Below are positions 1 to 6,912 of a stretch of DNA of 37,522 bases, in pieces; the first letter of the stretch is position 1, and each line of letters opens with the position of its first letter. Both the position numbers and the translations under genes were made by a program. Origin of the DNA: Caballeronia jiangsuensis (lineage in GTDB: Bacteria; Pseudomonadota; Gammaproteobacteria; Burkholderiales; Burkholderiaceae); contig JFHF01000066.1 in the NCBI GenBank assembly GCA_000648925.1, forward strand, positions 1-37,522. The letters are read 5' to 3'. The notes beneath the pieces are model-generated. The model ran no database searches and was not told the DNA's origin. It saw only the letters and a program-made list of their open reading frames with translations.

Positions 1-109
1 ACACACCTGTTACCTATGTCTCCGGTCCATACACAGCAGCAAAGAAAGTGACTGCCGCCCCGCACAGGGGCAGTGCTAATAGACCGATAAGAAAACGGGA
101 TCCAGCGAC
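1..109. repeat. Left copy of an inverted dispersed repeat
   Basis: Reverse-complementing the last 109 bases of the window gives a gap-free match to these bases. Positions 29-72 are identical and about ten mismatches fall in 9-109; the first eight bases match poorly. The core holds a small hairpin, GCCCC-GCACA-GGGGC, around 56-70. The outermost part (TGTTACCTATGTCTCCGGTC, 9-28) looks like an insertion-sequence end, by impression only. The copy lies just 3' of phnN. Similar GC-rich repeats are, from memory, scattered in Burkholderiaceae genomes; that was not checked here. Confidence 0.8.
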
Positions 110-146
110 AACCCCGAAGCATGCCGGCAAAAACCCCGACACACAT

Positions 147-707
147 TTAAATCCCGCCGGTACGAGCGAGCACATCAAGAAACTGCGTCCCAGCATCGGC
201 AAGCATGCCGGAATTATCGATCTTCACAACATGCGCATGCGACGGCAATTCAAACGCAGGGCGACGCGCAAGACGCGCTTCGATCTGCCGCGCATCCTCG
301 CGTCCCCTCCGCGCGAGGCGCGCGGCCAGAACCGAAGGCGTTGCATCGATATGCACGAAACGCGCATCGGGATAACGTTCGAGCGCGAGTCCCGCGTGCT
401 GCCGCGAACCGTTCACCACGACAGGCATGCCGCGCGCAAGCCACGCATCCAGTTCGATGCCGATGCCATAGCGCAGCCCGAGACTCGTCCAATGCATCGC
501 AAAGAGGCCGTAGGAAAGCCTCGAAGTGAATTCGTCGTGCGTAAGCGCGATATGGTTCTCGCCGTCCGCGACCGTGCGCGTGATATAGCGATGCGCGAAC
601 ATCACGCGCGCGCCGATACGTTCGCGCGCGAAACCGAGCAGCGAGTCCTTGCCCGCGCCCGAAGGTCCCATCACGTAGATCAACTTCGTGCTATCGACTT
701 CGGTCAT
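147..707 (-). CDS. phnN: PhnN, ribose 1,5-bisphosphate phosphokinase
   Basis: This 186-residue protein should phosphorylate ribose 1,5-bisphosphate to PRPP with ATP. That is the last salvage step of the C-P lyase pathway, in the cytoplasm. A Walker A loop, GPSGAGKDS, sits at residues 14-22, as in guanylate-kinase-like PhnN, and the length is typical (about 185). The start ATG overlaps the stop of the DUF1045 gene by 4 bp (704-707), which sets the start and implies translational coupling. A longer in-frame reading to 932 exists but would lie inside the DUF1045 gene. It is the last gene of the leftward phnF-DUF1045-phnN unit, and only the repeat lies beyond it. Function is inferred from family and context; confidence is high. 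Confidence 0.93.
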   Translation of the reverse strand: MTEVDSTKLIYVMGPSGAGKDSLLGFARERIGARVMFAHRYITRTVADGENHIALTHDEFTSRLSYGLFAMHWTSLGLRYGIGIELDAWLARGMPVVVNGSRQHAGLALERYPDARFVHIDATPSVLAARLARRGREDARQIEARLARRPAFELPSHAHVVKIDNSGMLADAGTQFLDVLARTGGI

Positions 708-1396
708 GCCACGTCCTGTGCGTTGTTGAACGGCAGGCGCTGCCATAACGTGAACGGCGCGCCCGGCTCCGGTTCGATGAAAAGCGCCGCGCCATGCATC
801 GGCAAGGGGCCGAGCATGTCGATGCGCCGCATCCATTCCGACACGATCGACGCGCGTGTGTTCGCATCGTCGAGTGAATCGGAGAGCGTCATGTGAAAGC
901 GATACTCGTCGAACACATACGGATAACCCCACGCGCGCAGAAGCTCGATTTGCCGCGCGCTCATGCCTTCCGCGATGCGCCGTTCGATGCTTTCACGCGA
1001 AGGCATCGCACGCAGCGCGGAGAGGGCCTGCAGCGCATTGCCGGCAAGCGTGCGAAGCGTCGCCTCGTCGCTGGCTTCGGCGGGCCGCAGCGCGACGAAC
1101 CGGCCCAGTTCGGCGGCTTTCACAGGCATCTCGAAGCGCTGCACGGAGCTTGCCCATGCGCGCGCGCAAGCGAGCACGTCCGCGAGTTCGATGCCGGGCG
1201 CCATGTGAAAGGGCGCAACGAGCGTCGCGTGCCAGCCGTAACGGCGCGGCGCGTGCGTCACCTCATGAGCGGCGGTCGCAATCTCGCGTCCGTTTTCGGG
1301 ATCGCGCCCGAGCCATTCGCAACCGTCGCGCCACCATGCGGAAGATGCGGGCGGCGCGTAGTAGAGCGCCACGCGCGGATGTCCGGCGACGCTCAT
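704..1396 (-). CDS. DUF1045 phosphonate-operon protein (2H phosphoesterase fold)
   Basis: A 230-residue protein of the DUF1045 family, which is regularly encoded in phn clusters. Two H-x-T-L motifs are visible, HATL at residues 56-59 and HMTL at 168-171. Their spacing and form are those of the 2H phosphoesterase superfamily, whose members open cyclic phosphates. It overlaps phnF by 4 bp upstream and phnN by 4 bp downstream, so it is produced together with the PRPP-forming kinase. No phnP (the known phosphoribosyl 1,2-cyclic phosphate phosphodiesterase) is in the window. I therefore infer, without proof, that this protein may do the PhnP step. No signal peptide or membrane segment is seen, so it should be cytoplasmic. 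Family assignment is confident; the exact reaction is not. Confidence 0.9.
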   Translation of the reverse strand: MSVAGHPRVALYYAPPASSAWWRDGCEWLGRDPENGREIATAAHEVTHAPRRYGWHATLVAPFHMAPGIELADVLACARAWASSVQRFEMPVKAAELGRFVALRPAEASDEATLRTLAGNALQALSALRAMPSRESIERRIAEGMSARQIELLRAWGYPYVFDEYRFHMTLSDSLDDANTRASIVSEWMRRIDMLGPLPMHGAALFIEPEPGAPFTLWQRLPFNNAQDVA

Positions 1397-2151
1397 AGAT
1401 CGTGCTCGACCATCAACTGCACGCGATCCGCCGCGAAATGCGTGATGCCGTACTTGATCGGCACGCCGTCCTCATCGACATCGACGTTTTCGACCCACAG
1501 CACCGGCTGCTGACGATTGATCTGCAAGCGCCGCGCCACATCCGACGAAGGCAGCACGCTGCCGATGCGGCTCCATTTGCGCGTGTAATCCTTCACGCCG
1601 AACGTCTCCAATGCAGCGCTCACGCCGCCCGCCGCTTCGATGGCCGCGGGCAGTTCGTTGAAGCGCGTGGCCGGATACCAGTTGCGCGCGTAGGTCATCG
1701 GGATGCCGTCGGAATCGTGGCGCGTCTCGATCTGATAGACGAGCGTGCCCGCGCGCACGCCGAGCGCCTTCGCGACAGCCGGATCGGCCTTCACGCGCTC
1801 CGAGCTCAGCACGACGCCCGCCGACGCGTGCTTCTGGCGGCGCAGATTCTCCGTGAAACGCGTGCGGCGCCCGATCTGATAGTCGATCGCGCCCGGCTGC
1901 ACGAACGTGCCGCGCCCCTGCTCGACGCTGACGAGGCCCGTCGCGGCGAGCCGCAGCATCGCGCGGCGCACCGTATGACGGTTCACGTCGAAGCGCTTGG
2001 CGAGCTCGGCCTCGCTCGGCAGACGCCCTTCGTCGCCGAAGCTTTTCGCAGCGATCTCGGCGGCGAGAATCTGCTCGATCTGCCGCCAGACCGCGACCCC
2101 CGCGCCGCGCTCGACCGCATGCAGAGGCGCGGCATTTTCGTTCGATGTCAT
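1393..2151 (-). CDS. phnF: PhnF, GntR/HutC-family transcriptional regulator
   Basis: A 252-residue regulator with an N-terminal winged helix-turn-helix of GntR type: LPSEAELAKRFDVNRHTVRR is near residues 44-63, followed by a wing ending GRGTFV. A UTRA-type ligand-binding domain fills the C-terminal two thirds, as in the HutC subfamily. Its position at the head of the leftward phn unit and divergent from phnG fits PhnF, the repressor of C-P lyase operons that senses a pathway ligand or phosphate state. The ATG at 2151 is preceded at 11 nt by AGGA. The start codon lies within the PhoB-box-like repeat at 2145-2163. A perfect palindrome at 2245-2254 is a likely target. The gene overlaps the DUF1045 gene by 4 bp. 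Confidence 0.92.
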   Translation of the reverse strand: MTSNENAAPLHAVERGAGVAVWRQIEQILAAEIAAKSFGDEGRLPSEAELAKRFDVNRHTVRRAMLRLAATGLVSVEQGRGTFVQPGAIDYQIGRRTRFTENLRRQKHASAGVVLSSERVKADPAVAKALGVRAGTLVYQIETRHDSDGIPMTYARNWYPATRFNELPAAIEAAGGVSAALETFGVKDYTRKWSRIGSVLPSSDVARRLQINRQQPVLWVENVDVDEDGVPIKYGITHFAADRVQLMVEHDL

Positions 2152-2163
2152 TGCGCTGTCATT
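2145..2163 (+). promoter_or_regulatory. PhoB-box-like direct repeat in the phnF-phnG control region
   Basis: TGTCATT occurs at 2146-2152 and again at 2157-2163, exactly 11 bp apart. This gives the layout aTGTCAT-N4-CTGTCAT, the known PhoB box consensus. It reads in the phnG direction and overlaps the start codon of phnF. A further CTGTC at 2165-2169 is off register. C-P lyase operons belong to the Pho regulon in other proteobacteria, so the site is expected. Binding itself is inferred. Confidence 0.6.
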
Positions 2164-2244
2164 CCTGTCGGTTTGAATATCGTTCTACCGGATTGTAGTG
2201 CGCAACTCGTGATGGAAATGTGAAACGCTCACTACATGACCAAA

Positions 2245-2254
2245 CGTCTAGACG
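2245..2254. promoter_or_regulatory. Palindromic candidate PhnF operator
   Basis: CGTCTAGACG is a perfect 10-bp palindrome located 59 bp before the phnG start codon. Its GTCTAGAC core matches the centre of known sites for HutC-subfamily GntR proteins (DasR-type GGTCTAGACC). PhnF is in that subfamily and is encoded next door. A direct repeat AGACGAC overlaps it (2250-2256, 2263-2269). Assignment to PhnF is inference. Confidence 0.55.
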
Positions 2255-2313
2255 ACTAGATAAGACGACGAGTAGGATATGACGACCGGATCCTTTCGAA
2301 CATAGGGAAAGCG

Positions 2314-2796
2314 ATGAGTAATTCAATGGAGTCGCGGGACGCTCGGGGCCGCCGCGAATGGATGGCGGTGCTGGCGCGCACGCCGCGCGATGCGCTGAAA
2401 CAGGCGCTCGACGCCGCGCTCGATGGCGCGAAGGCGCCCGATTACGAGTGGCTGCGCGCGCCGGATATCGGGCTTGCGATGGTGCGCGGGCGCATCGGCG
2501 GCACGGGCGATGCGTTCAATCTCGGCGAAACGACCGTCACGCGCGCCACGCTGCGTCTGCGTACCGGTGACGGCAGCGCGCCGGTCGGCGTCGCCGTGCA
2601 CATGGGCCGCGACAAGGAGCGCGCGACGCTCGCCGCGCTCGCCGACGCGCTCCTGCAAATGCCCCGCTATGCGGACAGGCTGCAGACGCACCTTATCGAA
2701 CCGCTGGCCGCGCGCATCGCCGATGAACGGCGTCGCAAAGAGGCCGAAGCGGCCGCGACCAAGGTCGAATTTTTCACGATGGTGAGAGGCGAATGA
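2314..2796 (+). CDS. phnG: PhnG, C-P lyase core complex subunit
   Basis: This 160-residue subunit belongs to the PhnGHIJ core that couples alkylphosphonate to the ribose C1 of ATP and prepares it for radical C-P cleavage. Family-typical sequence FNLGETTVTR is near residues 69-78, and the length is close to the usual 150. A Shine-Dalgarno-like AGGGAA at 2304-2309 precedes the ATG. It is the first gene of the rightward operon and overlaps phnH by 4 bp (ATGA). The 162-bp gap to phnF holds the Pho-box-like repeat and the palindrome, so transcription very probably starts there. Confidence 0.94.
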   Translation: MSNSMESRDARGRREWMAVLARTPRDALKQALDAALDGAKAPDYEWLRAPDIGLAMVRGRIGGTGDAFNLGETTVTRATLRLRTGDGSAPVGVAVHMGRDKERATLAALADALLQMPRYADRLQTHLIEPLAARIADERRRKEAEAAATKVEFFTMVRGE

Positions 2797-3416
2797 TGAG
2801 AATCGACATGACCCGGCTCGTGCCGGGCTTCAACGACACGGTCCACGACGCGCAGCGCGTGTTCCGCGCGTTGCTGGATGCGTTGTCGCGTCCGGGCAGC
2901 ATCGTCGCGATCGACGCCGCGCTGCCGGACAATCACGCGATGCGCGATGCGCTCGGCGGGCGCGTGCCGCTCGCCGCGTTCGCGTCGCTGCTCGCGCTGA
3001 CGGACTATTCGACGCCGGTTTTCATCGAACGCGAAGACGACGTGCTGGGCGATGCGCTGCGCTTTCACGCAAGCGCGCCCTTGACACGCGATCGCCGCGA
3101 GGCCGCGTTCGCCTATATCGACGATGCGCGCGGCATGCCTTCGCTCGACGCGTTCTCGCACGGCGATCCCGAAGCGCCCGAGGATTCCGCGACGCTGTTT
3201 ATCCGCGTGCCCTCGCTGACCGAAGGCGAGCCGCTCGTGTGGCGCGGCCCGGGTATCGCACAGTCGCGCACGGTCGGCATCGCGGGCTTGTCGCGCGAGT
3301 TCTGGCGCGAGCGCGCGGCGCTCACCGCGCTCTTTCCTTGCGGCATCGATTGCTACTTCGTCGCGGGCGGCTCGCTCGTCGGCCTGCCGCGCACGACGCA
3401 CGTGGAGGTGATCTGA
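2793..3416 (+). CDS. phnH: PhnH, C-P lyase core complex subunit
   Basis: A 207-residue PhnH, the core-complex subunit that pairs with PhnJ in the PhnG2H2I2J2 assembly. The N-terminal LVPGFNDTVHDAQRVFRALL and the SRPG segment that follows are typical of the family, as is a C-terminal GIDCYFVAGG...LPRTT stretch. Two adjacent ATG codons (2793 and 2796) could serve as start. The first overlaps the phnG stop by 4 bp and is preferred. The stop overlaps phnI by one base (TGATG), indicating coupled translation and fixed stoichiometry. Cytoplasmic; no unusual features seen. Confidence 0.94.
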   Translation: MMRIDMTRLVPGFNDTVHDAQRVFRALLDALSRPGSIVAIDAALPDNHAMRDALGGRVPLAAFASLLALTDYSTPVFIEREDDVLGDALRFHASAPLTRDRREAAFAYIDDARGMPSLDAFSHGDPEAPEDSATLFIRVPSLTEGEPLVWRGPGIAQSRTVGIAGLSREFWRERAALTALFPCGIDCYFVAGGSLVGLPRTTHVEVI

Positions 3417-4516
3417 TGTACGTCGCGGTCAAGGGTGGCGAACGCGCCATCGAACGTTCATGGGACGTGCTCGCGAAAAAGCGCCGCGGCGATCTCGCCG
3501 TGCCCGAGCTGTCCGTCGCGCAGATTCGCGAGCAGATGCGTCTTGCCGTCGCGCGCGTGATGACCGAAGGCTCGGTCTACGACGAAGACCTCGCCGCGCT
3601 CGCGATCAGGCAGGCCGCGGGCGATCTCGTCGAAGCGATCTTCCTGCTGCGCGCGTATCGCACGACATTGCCGCGCTTCGGCTACACGCTGCCGATCGAT
3701 ACGGAAGCGATGTGCGTCGAGCGCCGCATCTCGGCGGCGTTCAAGGATATCCCCGGCGGCCAGATGCTGGGCGGCACTTACGACTACACGCAGCGCCTGC
3801 TGGATTTCACGCTGCTCGCCGAAGGCGAACAAGCCGGCGATACACCTAACGATGGTAAGGCAACCGAAGAAAGCGCGATGCCGCGCGTGCTCTCCATGCT
3901 CGACAGGGAAGGTCTGATCGAGCAGGAACGCGCGCACGAGAACGCGCCGCCGCCGGGCGATCTGTCGCGCGAGCCGCTGTCCTTTCCCGCCGATCGTTCG
4001 ACGCGCCTGCAAAACCTCGCGCGTGGCGACGAAGGATTTCTGCTTGCAGTGGGCTATGCGACGCAGCGCGGCTATGCGCACAGTCATCCGTTCGCGGGCG
4101 AGATTCGTCACGGTGAAGTGGCGGTGGAAATGGTCGTCGATGAACTGGGCTTCGCGGTCGAGATCGGCGAGATCGACGTCACCGAGTGTCAGATGATCAA
4201 CCAGTTCGCGGGCAGCGGCGACGTGCCGCCGACCTTCACGCAAGGCTACGGCCTCGCCTTCGGTCATTCGGAGCGCAAGGCGATGGCGATGGCGCTCGTG
4301 GATCGCGCATTGCGCGCGGAAGAACTGGGCGAATCGGTTGGATCGCCGACGCAGGATCCCGAGTTCGTGCTGTATCACAGCGACAACGTGGAAGCGTCGG
4401 GTTTCGTGCAACACCTCAAATTACCGCATTACGTCGATTTCCAATCCGAGCTGGAACTGCTTCGCCGCCTGCGCGCGGCGCATCGCCCGGACGACAACAA
4501 GGAGAATGCGGCATGA
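3416..4516 (+). CDS. phnI: PhnI, nucleosidase-type subunit of the C-P lyase core
   Basis: A 366-residue PhnI (E. coli about 354). In the core complex PhnI drives displacement of adenine from MgATP by phosphonate, giving the ribose 5-triphosphate 1-phosphonate that PhnM and PhnJ then use. The N-terminus MYVAVKGGERAIERS and the long conserved middle (GYAHSHPFAGEIRHGEV) are as expected. A hydrophilic stretch at about residues 140-160 (EGEQAGDTPNDGKATEE) looks like a tolerated loop. The start overlaps the phnH stop by one base and its stop overlaps phnJ by four. The annotation is secure from sequence and context. Confidence 0.95.
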   Translation: MYVAVKGGERAIERSWDVLAKKRRGDLAVPELSVAQIREQMRLAVARVMTEGSVYDEDLAALAIRQAAGDLVEAIFLLRAYRTTLPRFGYTLPIDTEAMCVERRISAAFKDIPGGQMLGGTYDYTQRLLDFTLLAEGEQAGDTPNDGKATEESAMPRVLSMLDREGLIEQERAHENAPPPGDLSREPLSFPADRSTRLQNLARGDEGFLLAVGYATQRGYAHSHPFAGEIRHGEVAVEMVVDELGFAVEIGEIDVTECQMINQFAGSGDVPPTFTQGYGLAFGHSERKAMAMALVDRALRAEELGESVGSPTQDPEFVLYHSDNVEASGFVQHLKLPHYVDFQSELELLRRLRAAHRPDDNKENAA

Positions 4517-5367
4517 ACGCACTCACCGAAGGCTATAACTTCGCTTATCTCGACGAGCAGACCAAACGCATGATTCGCCGCGCGTTGCTCAAGGCGGTGA
4601 CGGTGCCGGGTTATCAGGTGCCGTTCGCGTCGCGCGAAATGCCGCTTCCGTATGGATGGGGCACGGGCGGCTTGCAGGTGACATCGGCGATCATCGGCGA
4701 GCGCGATACGCTGAAGGTCATTGACCAGGGCTCCGACGAGACGACCAACGCGGTGAACATTCGCCGCTTCTTCGCGCGCACCGCGGGCGTGGCGACCACC
4801 ACGCGCACGGCGGACGCGACCATCGTGCAGACGCGTCACCGCATTCCCGAGACGCCGCTGACGGACAAGCAGATCATCGTCTATCAGGTGCCGATGCCCG
4901 AGCCGCTGTTCCGGCTCGAACCGCGCGTGACGGAGTGCAGAAAACTCCACGCGCTGGCGGACTACGGCCTCATCAACGTGAAATATTATGAGGATATCGT
5001 GCAGCACGGCAGCATCGCGGCAACCTACGACTATCCGGTGCTGGTGAACGACCGCTATCTGACATCGCCCTCGCCGATCCCGAAGTTCGACAATCCGAAG
5101 ATGCACATGAATCCCGCATTGCAACTCTTCGGCGCGGGCCGCGAGCGGCGCATCTATGCGATTCCGCCTTATACGAAAGTGAAGAGTCTCGACTTCGAGG
5201 ATCATCCTTTCAGCGTGCAGAAGTGGGAGCACGCTTGCGCGCTGTGCGGTTCGCACGACAGCTTTCTCGACGAAATGATCGTCGACGATCAGGGCACGCG
5301 CATGTTCGTCTGCTCCGACAGCGACTACTGCCACAGCCGTCGCGACGATGAAGAGGTGGCGCAATGA
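4513..5367 (+). CDS. phnJ: PhnJ, radical-SAM C-P lyase catalytic subunit
   Basis: PhnJ (284 residues) carries out the homolytic C-P bond cleavage, releasing an alkane and 5-phosphoribosyl 1,2-cyclic phosphate. The cysteine pattern is intact: C242-x2-C245-x21-C267-x5-C273. The first three ligate the [4Fe-4S] cluster and the last forms the thiyl radical in E. coli PhnJ, where the numbers are one lower. The glycine used for the glycyl radical sits in VPGYQVPFASREMP (G33). All catalytic residues are therefore present, so the locus should be functional if expressed. The gene overlaps both neighbours by 4 bp (ATGA). Confidence 0.97.
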   Translation: MNALTEGYNFAYLDEQTKRMIRRALLKAVTVPGYQVPFASREMPLPYGWGTGGLQVTSAIIGERDTLKVIDQGSDETTNAVNIRRFFARTAGVATTTRTADATIVQTRHRIPETPLTDKQIIVYQVPMPEPLFRLEPRVTECRKLHALADYGLINVKYYEDIVQHGSIAATYDYPVLVNDRYLTSPSPIPKFDNPKMHMNPALQLFGAGRERRIYAIPPYTKVKSLDFEDHPFSVQKWEHACALCGSHDSFLDEMIVDDQGTRMFVCSDSDYCHSRRDDEEVAQ

Positions 5368-6134
5368 ACGCACTGCTGAAAGCGACGCGACTCACGAAGC
5401 GTTACGACGGACGCGGCGGTTGTGTCGATGTCGATCTCGATGTCTATCCGGGCGAAGTGCTGTGCATCGTCGGCGAATCGGGCTCGGGGAAATCGACCTT
5501 GCTGAATGCGCTCGCGCTGCGCAGCGAGATCGACGGCGGCGCGCTCGCGTACACCACGCGCGAAGGCGATGCGCTCGATCTCCTGACGCTCGCCGAAGCG
5601 CGCAAGCGTCTTCTGTCGCGCACCGAATGGGGCTTCGTGCATCAGAACGCACGCGATGGCCTGCGCCGCAATGTATCGGCCGGCGCGAACATCGGCGAGC
5701 CGTTGATGGCCATCGGCGCGCGCCACTATGGACGTCTGCGCGAAACGGCCGCCGACTGGATGAGCCGCGTCGAACTGGATGCGGCGCGCATCGACGAATT
5801 GCCTTCGGCGTTTTCGGGCGGCATGCAACAGCGTCTGCAGATCGCGCGTAATCTGGTGACGGGGCCGCGCCTCGTGTTCATGGACGAGCCGACCGCCGGC
5901 CTCGATGTATCCGTGCAGGCGCGCCTGCTCGATCTGCTGCGCACGCTGACGAGCAAGCTGCATCTGGCCGCCGTGATCGTCACGCACGATATTGGCGTCG
6001 CGCGTCTGCTCGCGCATCGGCTGATGGTGATGAAGGACGGGCGCGTCGTCGAGAGCGGTCTCACGGACCAGGTGCTCGACGATCCGCAACATCCTTATAC
6101 ACAGACGCTCGTCGCGTCCGTGCTGCCCGTTTGA
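5364..6134 (+). CDS. phnK: PhnK, ABC-type ATPase of the C-P lyase complex
   Basis: A 256-residue ABC ATPase that docks on the PhnGHIJ core rather than on a membrane permease. Walker A GESGSGKST is at about residues 37-45, the signature SGGMQQRLQIARNL is in the middle, and Walker B VFMDEPTAGLD is followed by a HDIGVARLLAHR switch region. The C-terminus DDPQHPYTQTLVASVLPV resembles the tail of oligopeptide-type ATPases, which is usual for PhnK. It overlaps phnJ by 4 bp, and phnL follows after 10 bp. No membrane partner is adjacent, which agrees with a non-transport role. Confidence 0.95.
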   Translation: MNALLKATRLTKRYDGRGGCVDVDLDVYPGEVLCIVGESGSGKSTLLNALALRSEIDGGALAYTTREGDALDLLTLAEARKRLLSRTEWGFVHQNARDGLRRNVSAGANIGEPLMAIGARHYGRLRETAADWMSRVELDAARIDELPSAFSGGMQQRLQIARNLVTGPRLVFMDEPTAGLDVSVQARLLDLLRTLTSKLHLAAVIVTHDIGVARLLAHRLMVMKDGRVVESGLTDQVLDDPQHPYTQTLVASVLPV

Positions 6135-6144
6135 GGTGCGAGAC

Positions 6145-6912
6145 ATGACCATGAATGCCTTTGTCACGAACGACAAGCTGATGCTGCAAGCGCGCGGCAT
6201 CGAAAAGACCTTCACGCTGCATCAGCAGGGCGGCGTGCGGATTGCCGCGCTGTCAGGCGTCTCGCTCGATGTCGAACGCGGAGAATGTGTCGTGCTCGCG
6301 GGCGCATCCGGTACGGGCAAGAGCACATTCCTGCGCTGCATGTACGGCAACTATCTCGCGACGCGCGGCACCATCGCGATCCGTGACGATAGCCGTGCAG
6401 CGCGCCATATCGTGCTGACCGAAGCCGCGCCGCACGAGATCATCCGCTTGCGCAATACGACGATGGGCTACGTGAGCCAGTTCCTGCGCGCGATCCCGCG
6501 TGTGTCGTCGCTCGATCTCGTCGCGGAGCCGCTCGTGTCGCGCGGCGTGGACGAAGACGAGGCGCACGCTCGCGCGAGCGCATTGCTCGAACGCCTCAAC
6601 GTGCCGCGACGTCTGTGGGCGCTCGCGCCCGCGACCTTCTCGGGCGGCGAGCAGCAGCGCGTGAATATCGCACGCGGGCTGATCGCGGCGCATCCGCTTC
6701 TCTTGCTCGATGAACCCACCGCGTCGCTCGATGCCGAGAACCGCGACGTGGTCGCCGATCTGATCGTCGAGGCGCGCGGGCAAGGCGCGGCGATCGTCGG
6801 CATCTTTCATGACGAGGACACGCGCGAGCGCGTCGCGACCCGCATCGTGCGGCTCGCGAGCGCGAACGGCGCATCCGTTCAAACCGATTCCGGAGTGTTG
6901 CAGACATGCTGA
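6145..6912 (+). CDS. phnL: PhnL, ABC-type ATPase of the C-P lyase complex
   Basis: A 255-residue ABC ATPase, the second ATPase that joins PhnK on the C-P lyase core. Motifs are Walker A GASGTGKST, signature FSGGEQQRVNIARGL and Walker B LLLLDEPTASLD. The ATG at 6145 is chosen because GAGG (6133-6136) stands 8 nt upstream. A GTG at 6136 and an ATG at 6151 are alternatives that change only a few residues. The end overlaps phnM by 7 bp. It differs from transport ATPases mainly by context, and the phnK-phnL-phnM order supports the name. Confidence 0.94.
   Translation: MTMNAFVTNDKLMLQARGIEKTFTLHQQGGVRIAALSGVSLDVERGECVVLAGASGTGKSTFLRCMYGNYLATRGTIAIRDDSRAARHIVLTEAAPHEIIRLRNTTMGYVSQFLRAIPRVSSLDLVAEPLVSRGVDEDEAHARASALLERLNVPRRLWALAPATFSGGEQQRVNIARGLIAAHPLLLLDEPTASLDAENRDVVADLIVEARGQGAAIVGIFHDEDTRERVATRIVRLASANGASVQTDSGVLQTC

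Noticed and set aside
147..932. Extended phnN reading frame of 261 codons
   Set aside because: The extra part lies within the DUF1045 gene, while the ATG at 707 gives the standard PhnN N-terminus and a 4-bp overlap.
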